A stretch of 64,000 nucleotides of DNA from CBDATA01 sp965215615 (lineage in GTDB: Bacteria > Acidobacteriota > Vicinamibacteria > Marinacidobacterales > Marinacidobacteraceae). Under the pieces are notes generated by a model, which was not told the origin of the DNA, did no database searches, and worked only from the letters and a program-made list of their open reading frames with translations. The stretch is taken from NCBI GenBank assembly GCA_965215615.1, contig OZ244068.1, positions 1 to 64,000 of the forward strand, in the 5' to 3' direction. How positions within the stretch are numbered: the stretch's first letter is position 1; each line of letters starts with the position of its first letter. This document shows, in pieces, positions 14,657 through 24,900 of the stretch. Position numbers and translations under genes: made by a program.

Positions 14657-16350
14657 GGAGCTGTCTCCAGCCGGCGGGTGGGGACCAGATGGATGGTGCT
14701 TCGGTCCGCTGTGGGGCGTCTCCGCGAGCCGGTGATCCTCGCCGCGTGAGCGAGCCGTTCCCGTGCTTCGGCGAAGGCTTCCGCGGCACCCGAGGCGTGA
14801 TGGGCGCCCGCCGTCCGCATCCGCTCGGACACTTCCTCCACCCGCCGGAGATTCTCCTCGCGGCCGCGTCGCCACTGCGCTTCTTCCTCCGCGTCGCGGT
14901 CCGGAGTCTCTGGCGACCAGGCGGACCGCCAGAACGCCGGGGGAGGATCGTTCGAGAGCCGTCGCTGGCGATTCGCTTCGCGGAAGTCCTCGATCGCGCT
15001 CGCGCCGGACTCGGCGATCAGGCGGAGCCTTTCGGACTCGCGGGCCAGCACGTTGCGGCGCGCTGCGTCGAGTTGCCCGAGCCGGGCGGCGAGCCCGGAA
15101 ATCTCGCGCTCCGGTCCCGCGAGGCGTTCGTGATGGCCGCGCTCCTCGTCGGTGACCGAAAGGAGAGCCTTCTCGTATTCCCGCTGGAGTTCCGCCGCCG
15201 CTTCCTCGCGGGCTTGGTGGAGGCGGGCGAAATGGGGAATGGGCTCCCGGCCGCCGTACCACTTCCACGAAGCGAGCAGAAGGGCCGCGAACCCCACGCC
15301 GAGCAACAGCACCGAGCGCCAGCCGTCGAACCTGCCGGCGAGCGGATCACGGGCGCGAACCAGCCCGCCGTCCGCCGCCTGGTACCCGACTCTTCCGGCG
15401 GCGACCGGCCCGTCCGCGAACGTCGCCCCCGGAGTCCACGGCAGGAACTGCGCGCGCAGCTCGCCGATGACCGCCTCCTCCACCGTCAGCGGCGGCAGCG
15501 CATCCGCGACGGTTGCGGTGCCGGCATCTATGTCGTCGAGATCGAGGACGGCCTCGGCGAGCGACGCATCGAGCGCCGAAACCGCGTCCCGGTAGTGGGC
15601 GAACCCGAAATGGAGCACGACCGCGAGCGCGAGGCAGGGCAGGAGCGCGCCGCCGAGCAGCCATCGCCGGCCGCCGGTCGAGCCGGGCAGCCGTCGGAAA
15701 ATCAGATCGCCGACGATCCAGCCGAGGAGCCCCACGTTCATCGCGGTCACGAGCGCGGCGAAGAGCCAGTTGGAGACGATCCCCTCGGTGGAAGCCGAGT
15801 GGAGCAGCACCCCGTTCGCCGTCGTCTCGGCGGCCGCCACGATCGCGAGCAGCCAGATCCAGCCGTTCGACTTCGGGCGGGGGCGCACGTGATCCGGAAT
15901 GCCGCGCTCTCGACGAAACCCGGCGAGCTCGGCGTTCGCGGCCCGGACCCGCTGGAACCGGTCTTCGAGGCGCTGCGCTTCGGCATCCACGTCGGCGAGA
16001 GCGCGCAACTGCTCCCGTTCGCGCGCCGCTTCGGCTTCGAGGCGAACTGCATGGCTTCCGGTTTCTCCCTGCTCCGCCTTGAGCCGTCCGAGCGCCGCCT
16101 CAGCCCGCACCCGCACATCCGCCATCGCTTCCCGGAAGCGGGCCTGCACCCGGCGTTCGCCCGGTGAGGGGGTGGTCGCCACGGAAGCCGGGATTCCCTG
16201 CCGGGCTTCGTCTTCCGCGCCCGCGCGTTCGTCCGGGGTCAGTCCCGGATCCGGAACCACGCTCCCCGCGAAGGGATCCGGTGGAGGGGATTCCGCTTCC
16301 GGTTCATCACCATCGCTTCGGGACACGCGAAATCGGAATTTCCGGCTCAT
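14653..16350 (-). CDS. Membrane protein with flanking coiled coils
   Basis: The 565-residue protein begins with a polar, Pro/Asp-rich tail and a coiled coil (about residues 65-145, many Glu/Arg/Ala). Hydrophobic helices follow: WIWLLAIVAAAETTANGVL, WLFAALVTAMNVGLLGWIV, WLLGGALLPCLALAVVLHF, and after a polar loop SVLLLGVGFAALLLASW. A second long coiled coil (about 370-530) completes it. This layout, cytoplasmic coils around four membrane spans, suggests a scaffold or signalling protein. No family is recognised. It is co-translated with the VWA-like lipoprotein, which would sit across the membrane from the coils. Confidence 0.65.
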   Translation of the reverse strand: MSRKFRFRVSRSDGDEPEAESPPPDPFAGSVVPDPGLTPDERAGAEDEARQGIPASVATTPSPGERRVQARFREAMADVRVRAEAALGRLKAEQGETGSHAVRLEAEAAREREQLRALADVDAEAQRLEDRFQRVRAANAELAGFRRERGIPDHVRPRPKSNGWIWLLAIVAAAETTANGVLLHSASTEGIVSNWLFAALVTAMNVGLLGWIVGDLIFRRLPGSTGGRRWLLGGALLPCLALAVVLHFGFAHYRDAVSALDASLAEAVLDLDDIDAGTATVADALPPLTVEEAVIGELRAQFLPWTPGATFADGPVAAGRVGYQAADGGLVRARDPLAGRFDGWRSVLLLGVGFAALLLASWKWYGGREPIPHFARLHQAREEAAAELQREYEKALLSVTDEERGHHERLAGPEREISGLAARLGQLDAARRNVLARESERLRLIAESGASAIEDFREANRQRRLSNDPPPAFWRSAWSPETPDRDAEEEAQWRRGREENLRRVEEVSERMRTAGAHHASGAAEAFAEARERLAHAARITGSRRRPTADRSTIHLVPTRRLETAP

Positions 16351-16404
16351 GTTCGACCTCCGGGCGGGTACACCCCGAGGTAACGAAAAAGAAGCCGGTC
16401 CGGT

Positions 16405-16959
16405 TCAGTCGCGCGGGAGTGCCTTGGGGCCGTGGCGGAGGGTTTTCGCCATGAAGACGAGGTCGAGAAACCGCCCGAACTTGAAGCCGGTTCGCTCCGC
16501 CACGCCGAAGATATCGAAGCCGTGCTTGCGGTGGAGGGCGATCGAGCCGGCGTTCGCCCGGTCGCCGATGATCGCGATCATCCGGACGAAGCGGTTTTCG
16601 GCCTCGCAGGCGGCGATCAGCTCCCCGAGGAGCCGGGAGCCTATGCCGCGCCCGGTGTGCGCCGGGGCCAGATAGATCGAGTCTTCGACCGTGTAGCGGT
16701 AACCGGGCCGGGGGTTGTAGGGCCCGGCGTATGCGTAGCCGATGACTTCCCCGGATGCTTCCGCGACCAGCCACGGGAACCCGTTTTCCTGGATGTTCCG
16801 CATCCGGCGCGCCATCTCCGCTTCTTCGGGCGGGGTCTCCTCGAAAGTGGCGGTGGAATAGAGAACGTGATGTGAATAGATCGCAGCAATTTCGTGAATA
16901 TCGGCTGCCGTCGCGCTTCGGATCGTCACGGACCCGGAGCGTAGGGCATTCGGGGGCAT
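16405..16959 (-). CDS. GNAT N-acetyltransferase, phosphinothricin-acetyltransferase-like
   Basis: A 184-residue GNAT enzyme. VTIRSATAADIHEIAAIYSH at the start, FEETPPEEAEMARR, WLVAEASGEVIGYAYAGPYN, the acetyl-CoA-binding segment YLAPAHTGRGIGSRLLGELI (R/QxxGxG/A pattern GRGIGS), and RKHGFDIFGVAERTGFKFG match the PAT/YncA subgroup, which acetylates amino-acid-like amines such as phosphinothricin or methionine sulfoximine. The ATG start could be replaced by a GTG at VTIRS. It is divergent from the alkaline phosphatase gene, about 30 bases away. Confidence 0.85.
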   Translation of the reverse strand: MPPNALRSGSVTIRSATAADIHEIAAIYSHHVLYSTATFEETPPEEAEMARRMRNIQENGFPWLVAEASGEVIGYAYAGPYNPRPGYRYTVEDSIYLAPAHTGRGIGSRLLGELIAACEAENRFVRMIAIIGDRANAGSIALHRKHGFDIFGVAERTGFKFGRFLDLVFMAKTLRHGPKALPRD

Positions 16960-16987
16960 AGGCTCCTGTCGCGGGGAAATCCGAGTG

Positions 16988-18481
16988 ATGAAACGCCTTG
17001 GGATGATTGCTTTTCTGGGAGTGCTGGCTTGCGGAGAGGCAGCGCCCGAGCGGCCGCGGAACGTGATCCTGCTGATCGGGGACGGGTTCGGGATGAACCA
17101 CCTCGCGCTCGGCCTCGCATACGCCGAGGAGATCGGGCCCGGCCCGCTTGCGCTCTCCGGGCTCGCGGATTCGGGACACGCGGGGTACGCCCTGCCGGTT
17201 CCCTACGGCAACCTGATCACCGATTCGGCGGCTTCGGCCAGCCAGATGGCCACCGGCAAGCGGATGCTGTCGGGGACGATCAGCCTCGACTCGGTGACCG
17301 GAGAGCCCGTGGAAACCATCATGGAGTGGGCCGCCCGCGAGGGGTACGCGACCGGGCTGGTCTCGAACATGAACCTGACCCACGCGACGCCGGCGGCGTT
17401 CACCGTCCATTCGACTTCCCGCTACAACCCGGAGGGCGGGCTTGCCGATCAGTTGTTCGACGAACCGCGGGTGGACGTGCTGCTCGGCGGCGGCGGTCGC
17501 GGGATGGTTCCCGAGGGCAGCCGGGTCTCGGATCACCTCCCCGGGATCGCCCCGGAGATGGATGCCGACTCCCGCCGGAACGACTCCCGGAACCTTTTGA
17601 GCGAGGCTCGGGAATCCGGCTACGTCGTCGCGAGCAACCGGGAGGAACTTGTCGCGGCGGCCGGGGCCGAGCGGCTCCTCGGCGTGTTCGCGGGCAACCA
17701 TCTCCCCTATGTGCTCGACCGTTCCTGGGACGGCCTCGACGAGGCTCTCCCGACGCTCGCCGAACTGACCCGGGCAGCGCTCGACTCGCTCTCGGGAGCG
17801 GAGGACGGCTTCCTGCTCATGGTCGAAGGCGGGCGGATTGACTACGCCGGCCACGACAACGATGTGGGGGCGATGCTCGCCGAGATTCTCGATTTCGACG
17901 CTGCGGTCGGGGTGGCGGGCGAGTTCGCCCGGGAGCGTGGCGACACGCTGGTGCTCGTGACCGCCGACCACGGCACCGGCGGTTTCGCGCTCACCTACGC
18001 CGCCGGCGATCCGACCCCGGTCCCCGACGGGGTGGAGTGGGATTACGCGGCGGCCTTCCGCGGCCCGGCCCTCGGGTATCGCCACCACCTCGAAGTCATC
18101 GGCGCGGCGCGGCGGTCCCTCGTCGAGACCCTGGCGGACCTCGAGCGTCCCTTCGAAGCACCGGAGCTCGTGGAGGCCCTCGAAGCCGCGACCGGAGTCC
18201 GGCTCGGAGAAGACGAAGCCACAGACCTCGCCGATCAGCTCAACCGGGAGCCGCCCGCCCCCCGCGACTTCTCCGGGTTCTACGCCGATGCGTCCTCGGT
18301 GCGGGTCGCGCTGGTCGCGAGGACGATGGCCCCCCGTACCCAGGCCACCTGGTCCACCGGCGGCCACACGAACGAGCCGGTCCCGCTGATCGGCTACGGC
18401 CCCGGTTCGGAGGGTGTCCTCGGAATCGGCAACACCACCCGCATCTTCGGCATCCTCAGGAACGCGCTCGTCCGGGAGTGA
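16988..18481 (+). CDS. Alkaline phosphatase (PhoA superfamily), lipoprotein
   Basis: A 497-residue metal-dependent phosphomonoesterase. The start (MKRLGMIAFLGVLAC) is a short lipoprotein signal. NVILLIGDGFG provides the first metal Asp, and DSAASASQMATG carries the nucleophilic Ser. VEGGRIDYAGHDND, LVTADHGTGG and STGGHTNEPVP supply the remaining metal ligands in family order. The enzyme should release phosphate from organic esters outside the cytoplasmic membrane. A GTG two codons earlier is possible but ATG 16988 gives the same protein nearly. Two tRNA genes follow within 30 bases. Confidence 0.9.
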   Translation: MKRLGMIAFLGVLACGEAAPERPRNVILLIGDGFGMNHLALGLAYAEEIGPGPLALSGLADSGHAGYALPVPYGNLITDSAASASQMATGKRMLSGTISLDSVTGEPVETIMEWAAREGYATGLVSNMNLTHATPAAFTVHSTSRYNPEGGLADQLFDEPRVDVLLGGGGRGMVPEGSRVSDHLPGIAPEMDADSRRNDSRNLLSEARESGYVVASNREELVAAAGAERLLGVFAGNHLPYVLDRSWDGLDEALPTLAELTRAALDSLSGAEDGFLLMVEGGRIDYAGHDNDVGAMLAEILDFDAAVGVAGEFARERGDTLVLVTADHGTGGFALTYAAGDPTPVPDGVEWDYAAAFRGPALGYRHHLEVIGAARRSLVETLADLERPFEAPELVEALEAATGVRLGEDEATDLADQLNREPPAPRDFSGFYADASSVRVALVARTMAPRTQATWSTGGHTNEPVPLIGYGPGSEGVLGIGNTTRIFGILRNALVRE

Positions 18482-18509
18482 CCGGTTACACTCTCCGGCC
18501 CGGCTGGGA

Positions 18510-18586
18510 GCGCCTGTAGCTCAGTGGATTAGAGCGCTTGCCTCCGGAGCAAGAAGTCAGAGGTTCGAGTCCTCTCAGGCGTACCA
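18510..18586 (+). tRNA. tRNA-Arg (anticodon CCG)
   Basis: Cloverleaf by eye: acceptor GCGCCTG pairs with CAGGCGT (first pair G-T wobble), D-arm TAGCTCAGTGGATTAGAGC, anticodon stem CTTGC/GCAAG around loop CTCCGGA (anticodon CCG, reads CGG), T-arm AGAGG-TTCGAGT-CCTCT. A73 is followed by an encoded CCA at 18584-18586. Confidence 0.95.
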
Positions 18587-18601
18587 GTTTTTTCTCGGGG
18601 C

Positions 18602-18675
<74 letters not shown>

Positions 18676-18696
18676 CCCCTCCCCGGAAGGCTCCCG

Positions 18697-19956
18697 GTGC
18701 AAGGTCCTCAAGTAACCCGGCGCATCCTGATCCGGTCGCCGGAAGTCCGGATCAAGGGCCGCAACCGTCCCCGGTTCCGCGAGGTGCTGAAGCAGAACCT
18801 TCGTGATCGCCTCGACGCTTCGAGCTTCGACTGGCGGGTGCGCTCCATGCGCGACCGGGTCTGGGTGGAGGTTCCTGATTCCGCCACGGACGAGATCGAA
18901 AGCGCGCTGGACGCGCTCGCCACCGTCTTCGGCGTGGAGCTCGCCATTCCCGGGTTCGCGGTTTCCCACGACGGCGTGGAAGAAGCCGCGTTCCTGTCGC
19001 GCCTCGTGGACATCGCCTGCGAGCTCGCCGAGGCCGGACGGCCGGAGGATCCGGATGCCGGTTTCGCGGTGCGCGTCCGCCGCCGCGATCCGGGCTTTCC
19101 CCTCCGGTCCCAGGGGATCGCCGACCTTCTGGGAAAAAGCGTCCTCGCCCGGACCGGATGGAGCCGGGTGAACCTCTCCGCTCCATCGCTCACCCTGCGC
19201 CTCGACAACTACGAGGACGCTGCCTGTCTTTTCACCGAGCGCCGGCGGGGGCCGGGCGGGCTCCCGGTGGGGATCGCCGGCCGCTTCCTGGTCCTGCTCT
19301 CCGGCGGCTTCGATTCGCCGGTGGCCGCCTGGATGCTTGCGAGCCGGGGCGCGGAAGTGGATTTCCTCCACGTGACACCGGGCCATCCCCATCCGGAAGA
19401 CCCTTCGGCGGCGAAGGTCTGCCGGCTGGCCGCCGCTCTCTCGCGCTACACCGGGCGCTCCCGGCTGGTGCTCGTCCCGTTCACCCACTTCGACCTCGCG
19501 CTCGCCGAGGCGCGGACCGGCTTCGAGGCCCTCCTGTTCCGTCGCTTCGCGCTCCGCTGCGGCGAGCGGGTCGCTTCCCGCCACGAAGCGGTGGCGCTCG
19601 CCACCGGAGACAGCCTCTCCCAGGTGGCATCCCAGACCATCCACAACCTGATCACCGTGGATGCCGCGGTGTCCCTGCCGGTGCTCCGGCCGCTGATCGG
19701 CTTCGACAAGGCGGCGATCCTCGAGCGGGCCGCCGCGATCGGCTCCCACGAGATCTCGATCGAGCCGGCCAAGGATTGCTGCGCGCTGATCGCCCGCTCC
19801 CCCCGCACCCGTTCGTGGCCCAGGGATCTCGCTTCGCTCGAGCGGCGCCTGCTTCCCGGCCTCGACGACCTGCTGGCCACCTCCCTCCGCGATTCGGTGG
19901 TGGCGACCTTCGCCTTCGGGGCCCGGGAAGGGGATTTCGAGCCGTTGTTACGATGA
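18697..19956 (+). CDS. thiI: tRNA 4-thiouridine synthase ThiI without rhodanese domain
   Basis: A 419-residue ThiI. The N-terminal ferredoxin-like/THUMP part runs to about residue 160. The PP-loop FLVLLSGGFDSPVAAWML adenylates U8 of tRNA, and VALATGDSLSQVASQTIHNL plus PVLRPLIGFDKAAIL are standard later blocks. The C-terminal rhodanese domain of E. coli ThiI is absent, as in many bacteria; AKDCCALI contains the position of the core-domain cysteine. GTG 18697 is chosen for the preceding GGAAGG (18685-18690); an in-frame start at 18649 lies inside tRNA-Lys. Location directly after tRNA genes fits its role. Confidence 0.9.
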   Translation: MQGPQVTRRILIRSPEVRIKGRNRPRFREVLKQNLRDRLDASSFDWRVRSMRDRVWVEVPDSATDEIESALDALATVFGVELAIPGFAVSHDGVEEAAFLSRLVDIACELAEAGRPEDPDAGFAVRVRRRDPGFPLRSQGIADLLGKSVLARTGWSRVNLSAPSLTLRLDNYEDAACLFTERRRGPGGLPVGIAGRFLVLLSGGFDSPVAAWMLASRGAEVDFLHVTPGHPHPEDPSAAKVCRLAAALSRYTGRSRLVLVPFTHFDLALAEARTGFEALLFRRFALRCGERVASRHEAVALATGDSLSQVASQTIHNLITVDAAVSLPVLRPLIGFDKAAILERAAAIGSHEISIEPAKDCCALIARSPRTRSWPRDLASLERRLLPGLDDLLATSLRDSVVATFAFGAREGDFEPLLR

Positions 19957-19963
19957 TCCCCAA

Positions 19964-20479
19964 GTGACTCCCTCTTCGCGCCGGTTCTTCCTCGCCCTTC
20001 TGCTGGCTGCGGTCGCGCTTCCGGCCGCCCAGCGCGCTCCCCGCCGTCCGCCCGAGCCCTTGCCCGTCGCGGTCATCGAAGGCACCGCCGCCGACGAGGA
20101 AGCGGCGGAGCGGATCCGCATGGGTGCGGAAGCGGCGCGCGACCGGGTCGGTGCCCGGGATCGCTGGTTCCGGATCGTGGATTCCGCCGAAGAAGCCGTG
20201 ATCGTTCTCCGGATCACCGACTACCGGGTCGCCGAGACCATGAAACCGAAGGTCCAGCGGCAGATCCTCGACGGAACCCCCATCATGACCGAGGGCAGCG
20301 TGGTGGTGGAAACCCACACCCTGAACGCGGTGGTGGTGATCGCCGGGGAGGCGGACGCGCTGATCGGGGCCGACGAGCGGGAGCGCGGCGCGAGCCTCCG
20401 GAACGCGGCTTCCGACCTCGCCGAGGAACTCGAACAGCACGCGAAGGACAACTACGCGCTGCTCGCTGCGAGGTCATGA
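19964..20479 (+). CDS. Exported hypothetical protein, paralogue of the 11260 gene
   Basis: A 171-residue protein with a signal peptide (SSRRFFLALLLAAVALPAAQ). The mature part contains RDRWFRIVDSAEEAVIVLRI followed by TDYRVAE, matching the paralogue at 11260-11706, and a repeated valine-rich strand region (GSVVVETHTLNAVVVIAGEA). It ends with a helix ELEQHAKDNYALLAARS. GTG start 8 bases after thiI; its stop overlaps the next ATG as ATGA. Function unknown; possibly a periplasmic beta-sandwich protein. Confidence 0.7.
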   Translation: MTPSSRRFFLALLLAAVALPAAQRAPRRPPEPLPVAVIEGTAADEEAAERIRMGAEAARDRVGARDRWFRIVDSAEEAVIVLRITDYRVAETMKPKVQRQILDGTPIMTEGSVVVETHTLNAVVVIAGEADALIGADERERGASLRNAASDLAEELEQHAKDNYALLAARS

Positions 20480-21681
20480 CCATGCCTTTCTCCCGACGGG
20501 GATTTCTCGAAGCGGCAGGTGCGACCGCGGCCCTCACCGCAACGGGCGGTGCGGCCGCTGCCTCCGCGAACGTGTTCGGCCAGTCCGTCCACGATCTCGA
20601 TACCCCGGCGCTCCTCGTGGATCTGGATGCGCTGGAGCGGAACATCGCGAAGATGGCGCGGGTGACGGCGGCGAACGGAATCGTCCCGCGTCCGCATGCG
20701 AAGACCCACAAGTGCCCGGCGATCGCGCGCCGGCAGATGGAGGCGGGTGCGGTCGGGATTTCGGTGGCCAAGGTGAGCGAAGCCGAGGCATTTTTCGACC
20801 ACGGCATCGAAGAACTGCTGCTCACCACCAGCAACGTCACGCCCTTCAAGATCCGGCGGGCGATGGGGCTCCGCAAGCAGTGTCCCGGCTTCGTCCAGGC
20901 GACCGACACCGAGGAGAACGCCCGGATGCTCTCCGAGGCGGCCGTGGCCGCCGGAGTCACCGCCGATGTGGTGGTGGATGTGGACCCGGGCGGGCATCGC
21001 ACCGGAGTCGCACCGGGAGCGCCGGCACTCGACCTCGCGCAGCTCCTCGACCGGCTGCCGGGGCTCCGGCTCCGCGGCCTCCTCTGCTACGACGGCGGCT
21101 CCCAGCACGTGAAGGGTTTCGAGATGCGGCAGGCGCAGACGCTCGAACGCCTCGCGGCGGCGGCCGAAACCGGCGAGCGGATGCGGGCGGCGGGACTCGA
21201 CACCGGGATCTTCAGCGGCGGCGGCACCGGCACCTACAACATCGACCACCAGATTCCCGGCCTCACCGATGTCCAGGTCGGAAGCTACGTGTTCATGGAT
21301 GCCCAGTACATCGAGATCGGCGGGCGCGACAACCCCGAAGTGTATGACGATTTCGAGCCCTCGCTCACGATCCTGACCACCGTGCTGAACGCCCGGCACG
21401 ACGGGCGGGCCACCACCGATGCCGGTGCCAAGGCCTGCACCATCAACCGCCCGTGGCCGATCGTGAAGGGCGAGACCGGGATGCTCTACACATCGGGTTC
21501 CGACGAGTTCGGAACCATCCGCTACCAGGATCCGAGCCGGACCTACCGGGTGGGCGAAAAGCTCGAGATCATCGTCTCCCACTGCGACCCGGTGGTGAAC
21601 CTCTACGACCGGATGATCGCGGTCCGCAGCGGAGTGGCGCAGGCGGTCTGGCCGATCGCGGCGCGGGGCATGTCCACCTGA
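20476..21681 (+). CDS. DSD1-type PLP enzyme (alanine racemase fold), Tat-exported
   Basis: A 401-residue fold-type III PLP enzyme of the D-threonine aldolase/D-serine dehydratase-like (DSD1) family. It begins with a twin-arginine signal, SRRGFLEAAGATAALTATGG. The PLP lysine lies in RPHAKTHKCPAIAR; VVVDVDPGGHRTGV and FSGGGTGTYNIDH are phosphate- and substrate-side blocks. SHCDPVVNLYD carries the His and Cys typical of the metal site in this family (HxC spacing HCD). It should act on D-amino acids or beta-hydroxy amino acids in the periplasm. Its last 14 codons are duplicated 6692 bases away in the island repeat. Confidence 0.85.
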   Translation: MTMPFSRRGFLEAAGATAALTATGGAAAASANVFGQSVHDLDTPALLVDLDALERNIAKMARVTAANGIVPRPHAKTHKCPAIARRQMEAGAVGISVAKVSEAEAFFDHGIEELLLTTSNVTPFKIRRAMGLRKQCPGFVQATDTEENARMLSEAAVAAGVTADVVVDVDPGGHRTGVAPGAPALDLAQLLDRLPGLRLRGLLCYDGGSQHVKGFEMRQAQTLERLAAAAETGERMRAAGLDTGIFSGGGTGTYNIDHQIPGLTDVQVGSYVFMDAQYIEIGGRDNPEVYDDFEPSLTILTTVLNARHDGRATTDAGAKACTINRPWPIVKGETGMLYTSGSDEFGTIRYQDPSRTYRVGEKLEIIVSHCDPVVNLYDRMIAVRSGVAQAVWPIAARGMST

Positions 21682-21792
21682 CCGCCGGTTTTCCACATTT
21701 TCCGGCGATTTTGGGGCCTCACGCCTCAATTCCCTTCCTTTCTGCGTGAGTGCTTGGTGGGACCGCGGCGCGCCCACTCGTCACGCCGCCCG
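21640..21792. repeat. 153-bp direct repeat, copy A (left end of NTPase island)
   Basis: Identical to 28332-28484 except T21726 versus C28418. It spans the last codons, stop and terminator of the PLP-enzyme gene and about 80 bases beyond, including two further inverted repeats (CTCACGC 21718-21724 with GCGTGAG 21744-21750; GTGGG 21757-21761 with CCCAC 21773-21777). Offset between copies is 6692 bases. Confidence 0.95.
21683..21712 (+). terminator. Rho-independent terminator of the PLP-enzyme gene
   Basis: Stem CGCCGG (21683-21688) and CCGGCG (21702-21707) with a 13-base AT-rich loop, followed by ATTTT. It begins two bases after the stop codon and is repeated at 28375-28404 in copy B. Confidence 0.7.
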
Positions 21793-21989
21793 CTGGCGAT
21801 GGTTTCCGGAGGTGACGTGTTCCCGGAACCCGGCTGAAGAAATGGCGGACTGTGACGAGGTTGCTTTTCCAGACCAGCTCAATGACCGGCCGAGCGATCT
21901 GCTGTCCTCGAAACCGCAGGTTCTGGCTCCTGTGCGCGACAGTGTCCGCTGCGCGGCCAGTCGATCGCCGACGGTACTGGAACAGCGAT
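21793..21989. other. Unassigned segment at left island boundary
   Basis: About 200 bases between the left 153-bp repeat and the stop of the giant NTPase gene. No convincing coding signal, RNA gene or terminator is seen on either strand. Confidence 0.4.
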
Positions 21990-24900
21990 TCACTCGTCTG
22001 CTTCGATGATGCGCGCCACGAAGGGGTTGAGTTTCCACCTTCCCTCGTGCGCCTCGGCGAGGCAGAGGTGTCCGGCGGTTCGCAGTTGGAGCTGAACCTC
22101 CTCCGGGTCCGCACCGAATTGCCTTGTTTCCCCCAGAAGATCGTCTATCGATAGCTCACCGTACATCGCGAGCGGGCGAAGGGCGGCCAGCATAGCGGCT
22201 CCTTCCACGCCCAGGCGACGACGCCACTTGCGCTGCTCATTCGGATCCGAGAGCTCGGCATCTAGTTCCCCCAGCGCAGCTTCTGCGCCACGGTGTACTT
22301 CAAGCAAATTCGGAATCTTTCCCAGGACTTCCGGCCATCCTCCCGTGATTTTGAGAATTCGCTCCCGAAGCGCTGGCGAATCGCCAATCTCAATATCTTG
22401 CATCCATTGACGCAAAAAGTCATCCCGCCATGGCTCGAGGAATAGCCGCTCCAAATCCCGAAACTTCCAAATTTCGGGCTCGGCGAGCAAGTTGCGAAGT
22501 CGCGTGCCATCAGAGAGAAAAAGGATGCGAACATGCCGATTAGATTTTCTCAAGGAATCCAGATAGCTCCGTGCTTCTCCGAGCCATTCCCGCGTCCATC
22601 GAGCTTCTAAGGGCACCGCATGCACCCGCAGGCCTTCATCGTGTCGCTTCACGCTGCTACGAAGCCGCGACCGAAACGCCTCGAAGTTAGGAACCTCGTC
22701 CAAGACTACCAATGACCGGTCCGGGAGAGATCTATAGGAGTCCATAAACTCCGAGAGACCTGCTGCCTCTATGCCTGAGATCAGAACGATACCGTCTTCA
22801 TCCTTGAACAAACGGCCCTCCTGTTCACGGGTGAGAGGGAATCGGGACGGATCGCCGTGGATGTCTGGTTTCCGGCGCGCACGCCAGGAACGAGGAGAGA
22901 AAGTAGGCGGAAGCTCTCTTGGCTCCTGCAGTTTCTCTTCGATATCAGCCTGCGTGCCCATCAATAACAAGACGTTCGGATTCCTGAGCGAGTATGCTGG
23001 CTCTTCGTTTTGATCGATCCTCCGAAGAACACCCAGGCCCACCATTTCATCCAATAGAGATTCAAATTCTTCCACGCGGATGTCACGGAATCCGTCCTCC
23101 CACCACGGTGTGGCCTCTTCTTGTAGCGTCCTTCGCGAAAAACCGATTGCTAATGCACCTTCTGACTCAAGACACAGAAAAGCGATAGAATATGCAATGA
23201 CTTCATAACGCTTGTCCAGGTTGAGCGTGAGCTGGAATCGCTCTCGAATGTGAGCACGAAGTTTCTTGTCACGGTATGCTGTTTCGAGAATATCAGGAGT
23301 TATCGAATAGGGAGGCTCTCCGGAGCAACGGGACAACATCTCCCCGATCAGAGCCTCGCCGTAGGCTTGAATGAGTCCAGGGTAGTAATTCGTTTGCCCT
23401 AGTATTCGCATAACGAGACCATCCGGCTCCAGGCGGTAGCCAGCAGCACGGAGCGGTCGCACTAACAGGCTTCGTGCCTCTCGCATCTCACCGTTCTTGA
23501 GAAGCGGTTCAACGCGTACCGGCGTGCCAAGCTGCGCCAACGGGTTGTTTTCGTGTCGGACGGTGCGAAGAACGTTATGAAGTCCCGCAAAAACGACCTT
23601 GATGGAACGTTCCGTGTCTTCCATCAGACGTCTCATGCGATTGGAATGGAGGTAACCGGCAGCTGCAACGCCATCCTTCGGGTCCGGCGCGTCCATGTCG
23701 AGAAAGTCGTCTGCTTCGTCGAGAAGAAGCAGGAGGCTACGGTTATTCCCTTGCTGAAAATGACGGATGAGCGTCTCGAGGAACTCTTCGATTCCACGAC
23801 TACCACGCGTTGAAGGCTCACGAACCTCCTCTGGTATGGCATCTATCTCCCGCAATTTGCGCCAAAGCAAAGGCCAGACATCTTCGATGGGGCGACCCCT
23901 GCCGATGCCGTTCGTCAGCAGGTCCACGAAACACGCGTAACGTTCTTCGCCTGGATCATGACTTCGTCGCCGGACAGTGCTGAGGATTGCGGTTTTGCCA
24001 ATCTGTCGTCCTCCGTAAACGAGGCACGACCCATGGGGGTTTCGGATCGTGGCGATCTCGGAATTGCGTCCAAAGAACATCTCTGGTGGCGGATCGCCTC
24101 CGCGATCTGAGTACGGCTGGATGTAGGAGAACGGAAGAGTGGAACCAAATAGAGCTGGAAGTCGTGAGCCCTTCTCTCCACATAAGAAGACGACTACTAC
24201 TTCATCGAGCACGAGCAGCGTTTCTGCGCACTTTCGCGTTGCGAGTGCCAATTCCTTCCGTTGCGCCATGCTGAGCCGCCCCAAATAGAGGATGATCGGT
24301 GCCCCCGTTCGACCCGACTGGTGCCCATACTGAAGAAGGTCCTCGACGGAAGGGCGCTTCCATAGACAGGCAACCCGATAGCGTCCACCGGCCGCGAGTC
24401 CGTAAGTTGGCACCGGGCACTGCTCGCGACGATCGAGAGGGACGGTTTGCACTGTGACTTCACTCTTCAGGCGGTCCGTCACGCGCACATTTTGAACCTG
24501 GAAGCCCATTTCCCGGAAGAGAATTTTAATGTTTCGAGTCGCTGGCGTACCTAATTCGTTCGCACGCTTTAGATCGAACCAAGCCTCGAGCATTCGCTTT
24601 GCTGAGTCACGGCGCGCGCCCGGTAGATCGGCGGGAATTTCAGCGACTGGCTTGCCGTTCTCCAGATGTCGAACAATCTCCGCCGGATGGCGAAGTTTCT
24701 CTAGGGCCGCCAAAATTTGACGCGCCTGATCGGGAAAGAAGTTGTCAGCCCGTTTGGAATCAGAAGGTTCGTCAACTGATGAAGTCGGATCCTCTTTGAG
24801 GCGTGCCAACAATTCGTTGGCGCGTACGATGTCCCTCTCTTCGATCGCTCTCTCCACCGTGATTGCCTGCCTCGAGTCGGGTGACAAGGGCAAAGATGCC

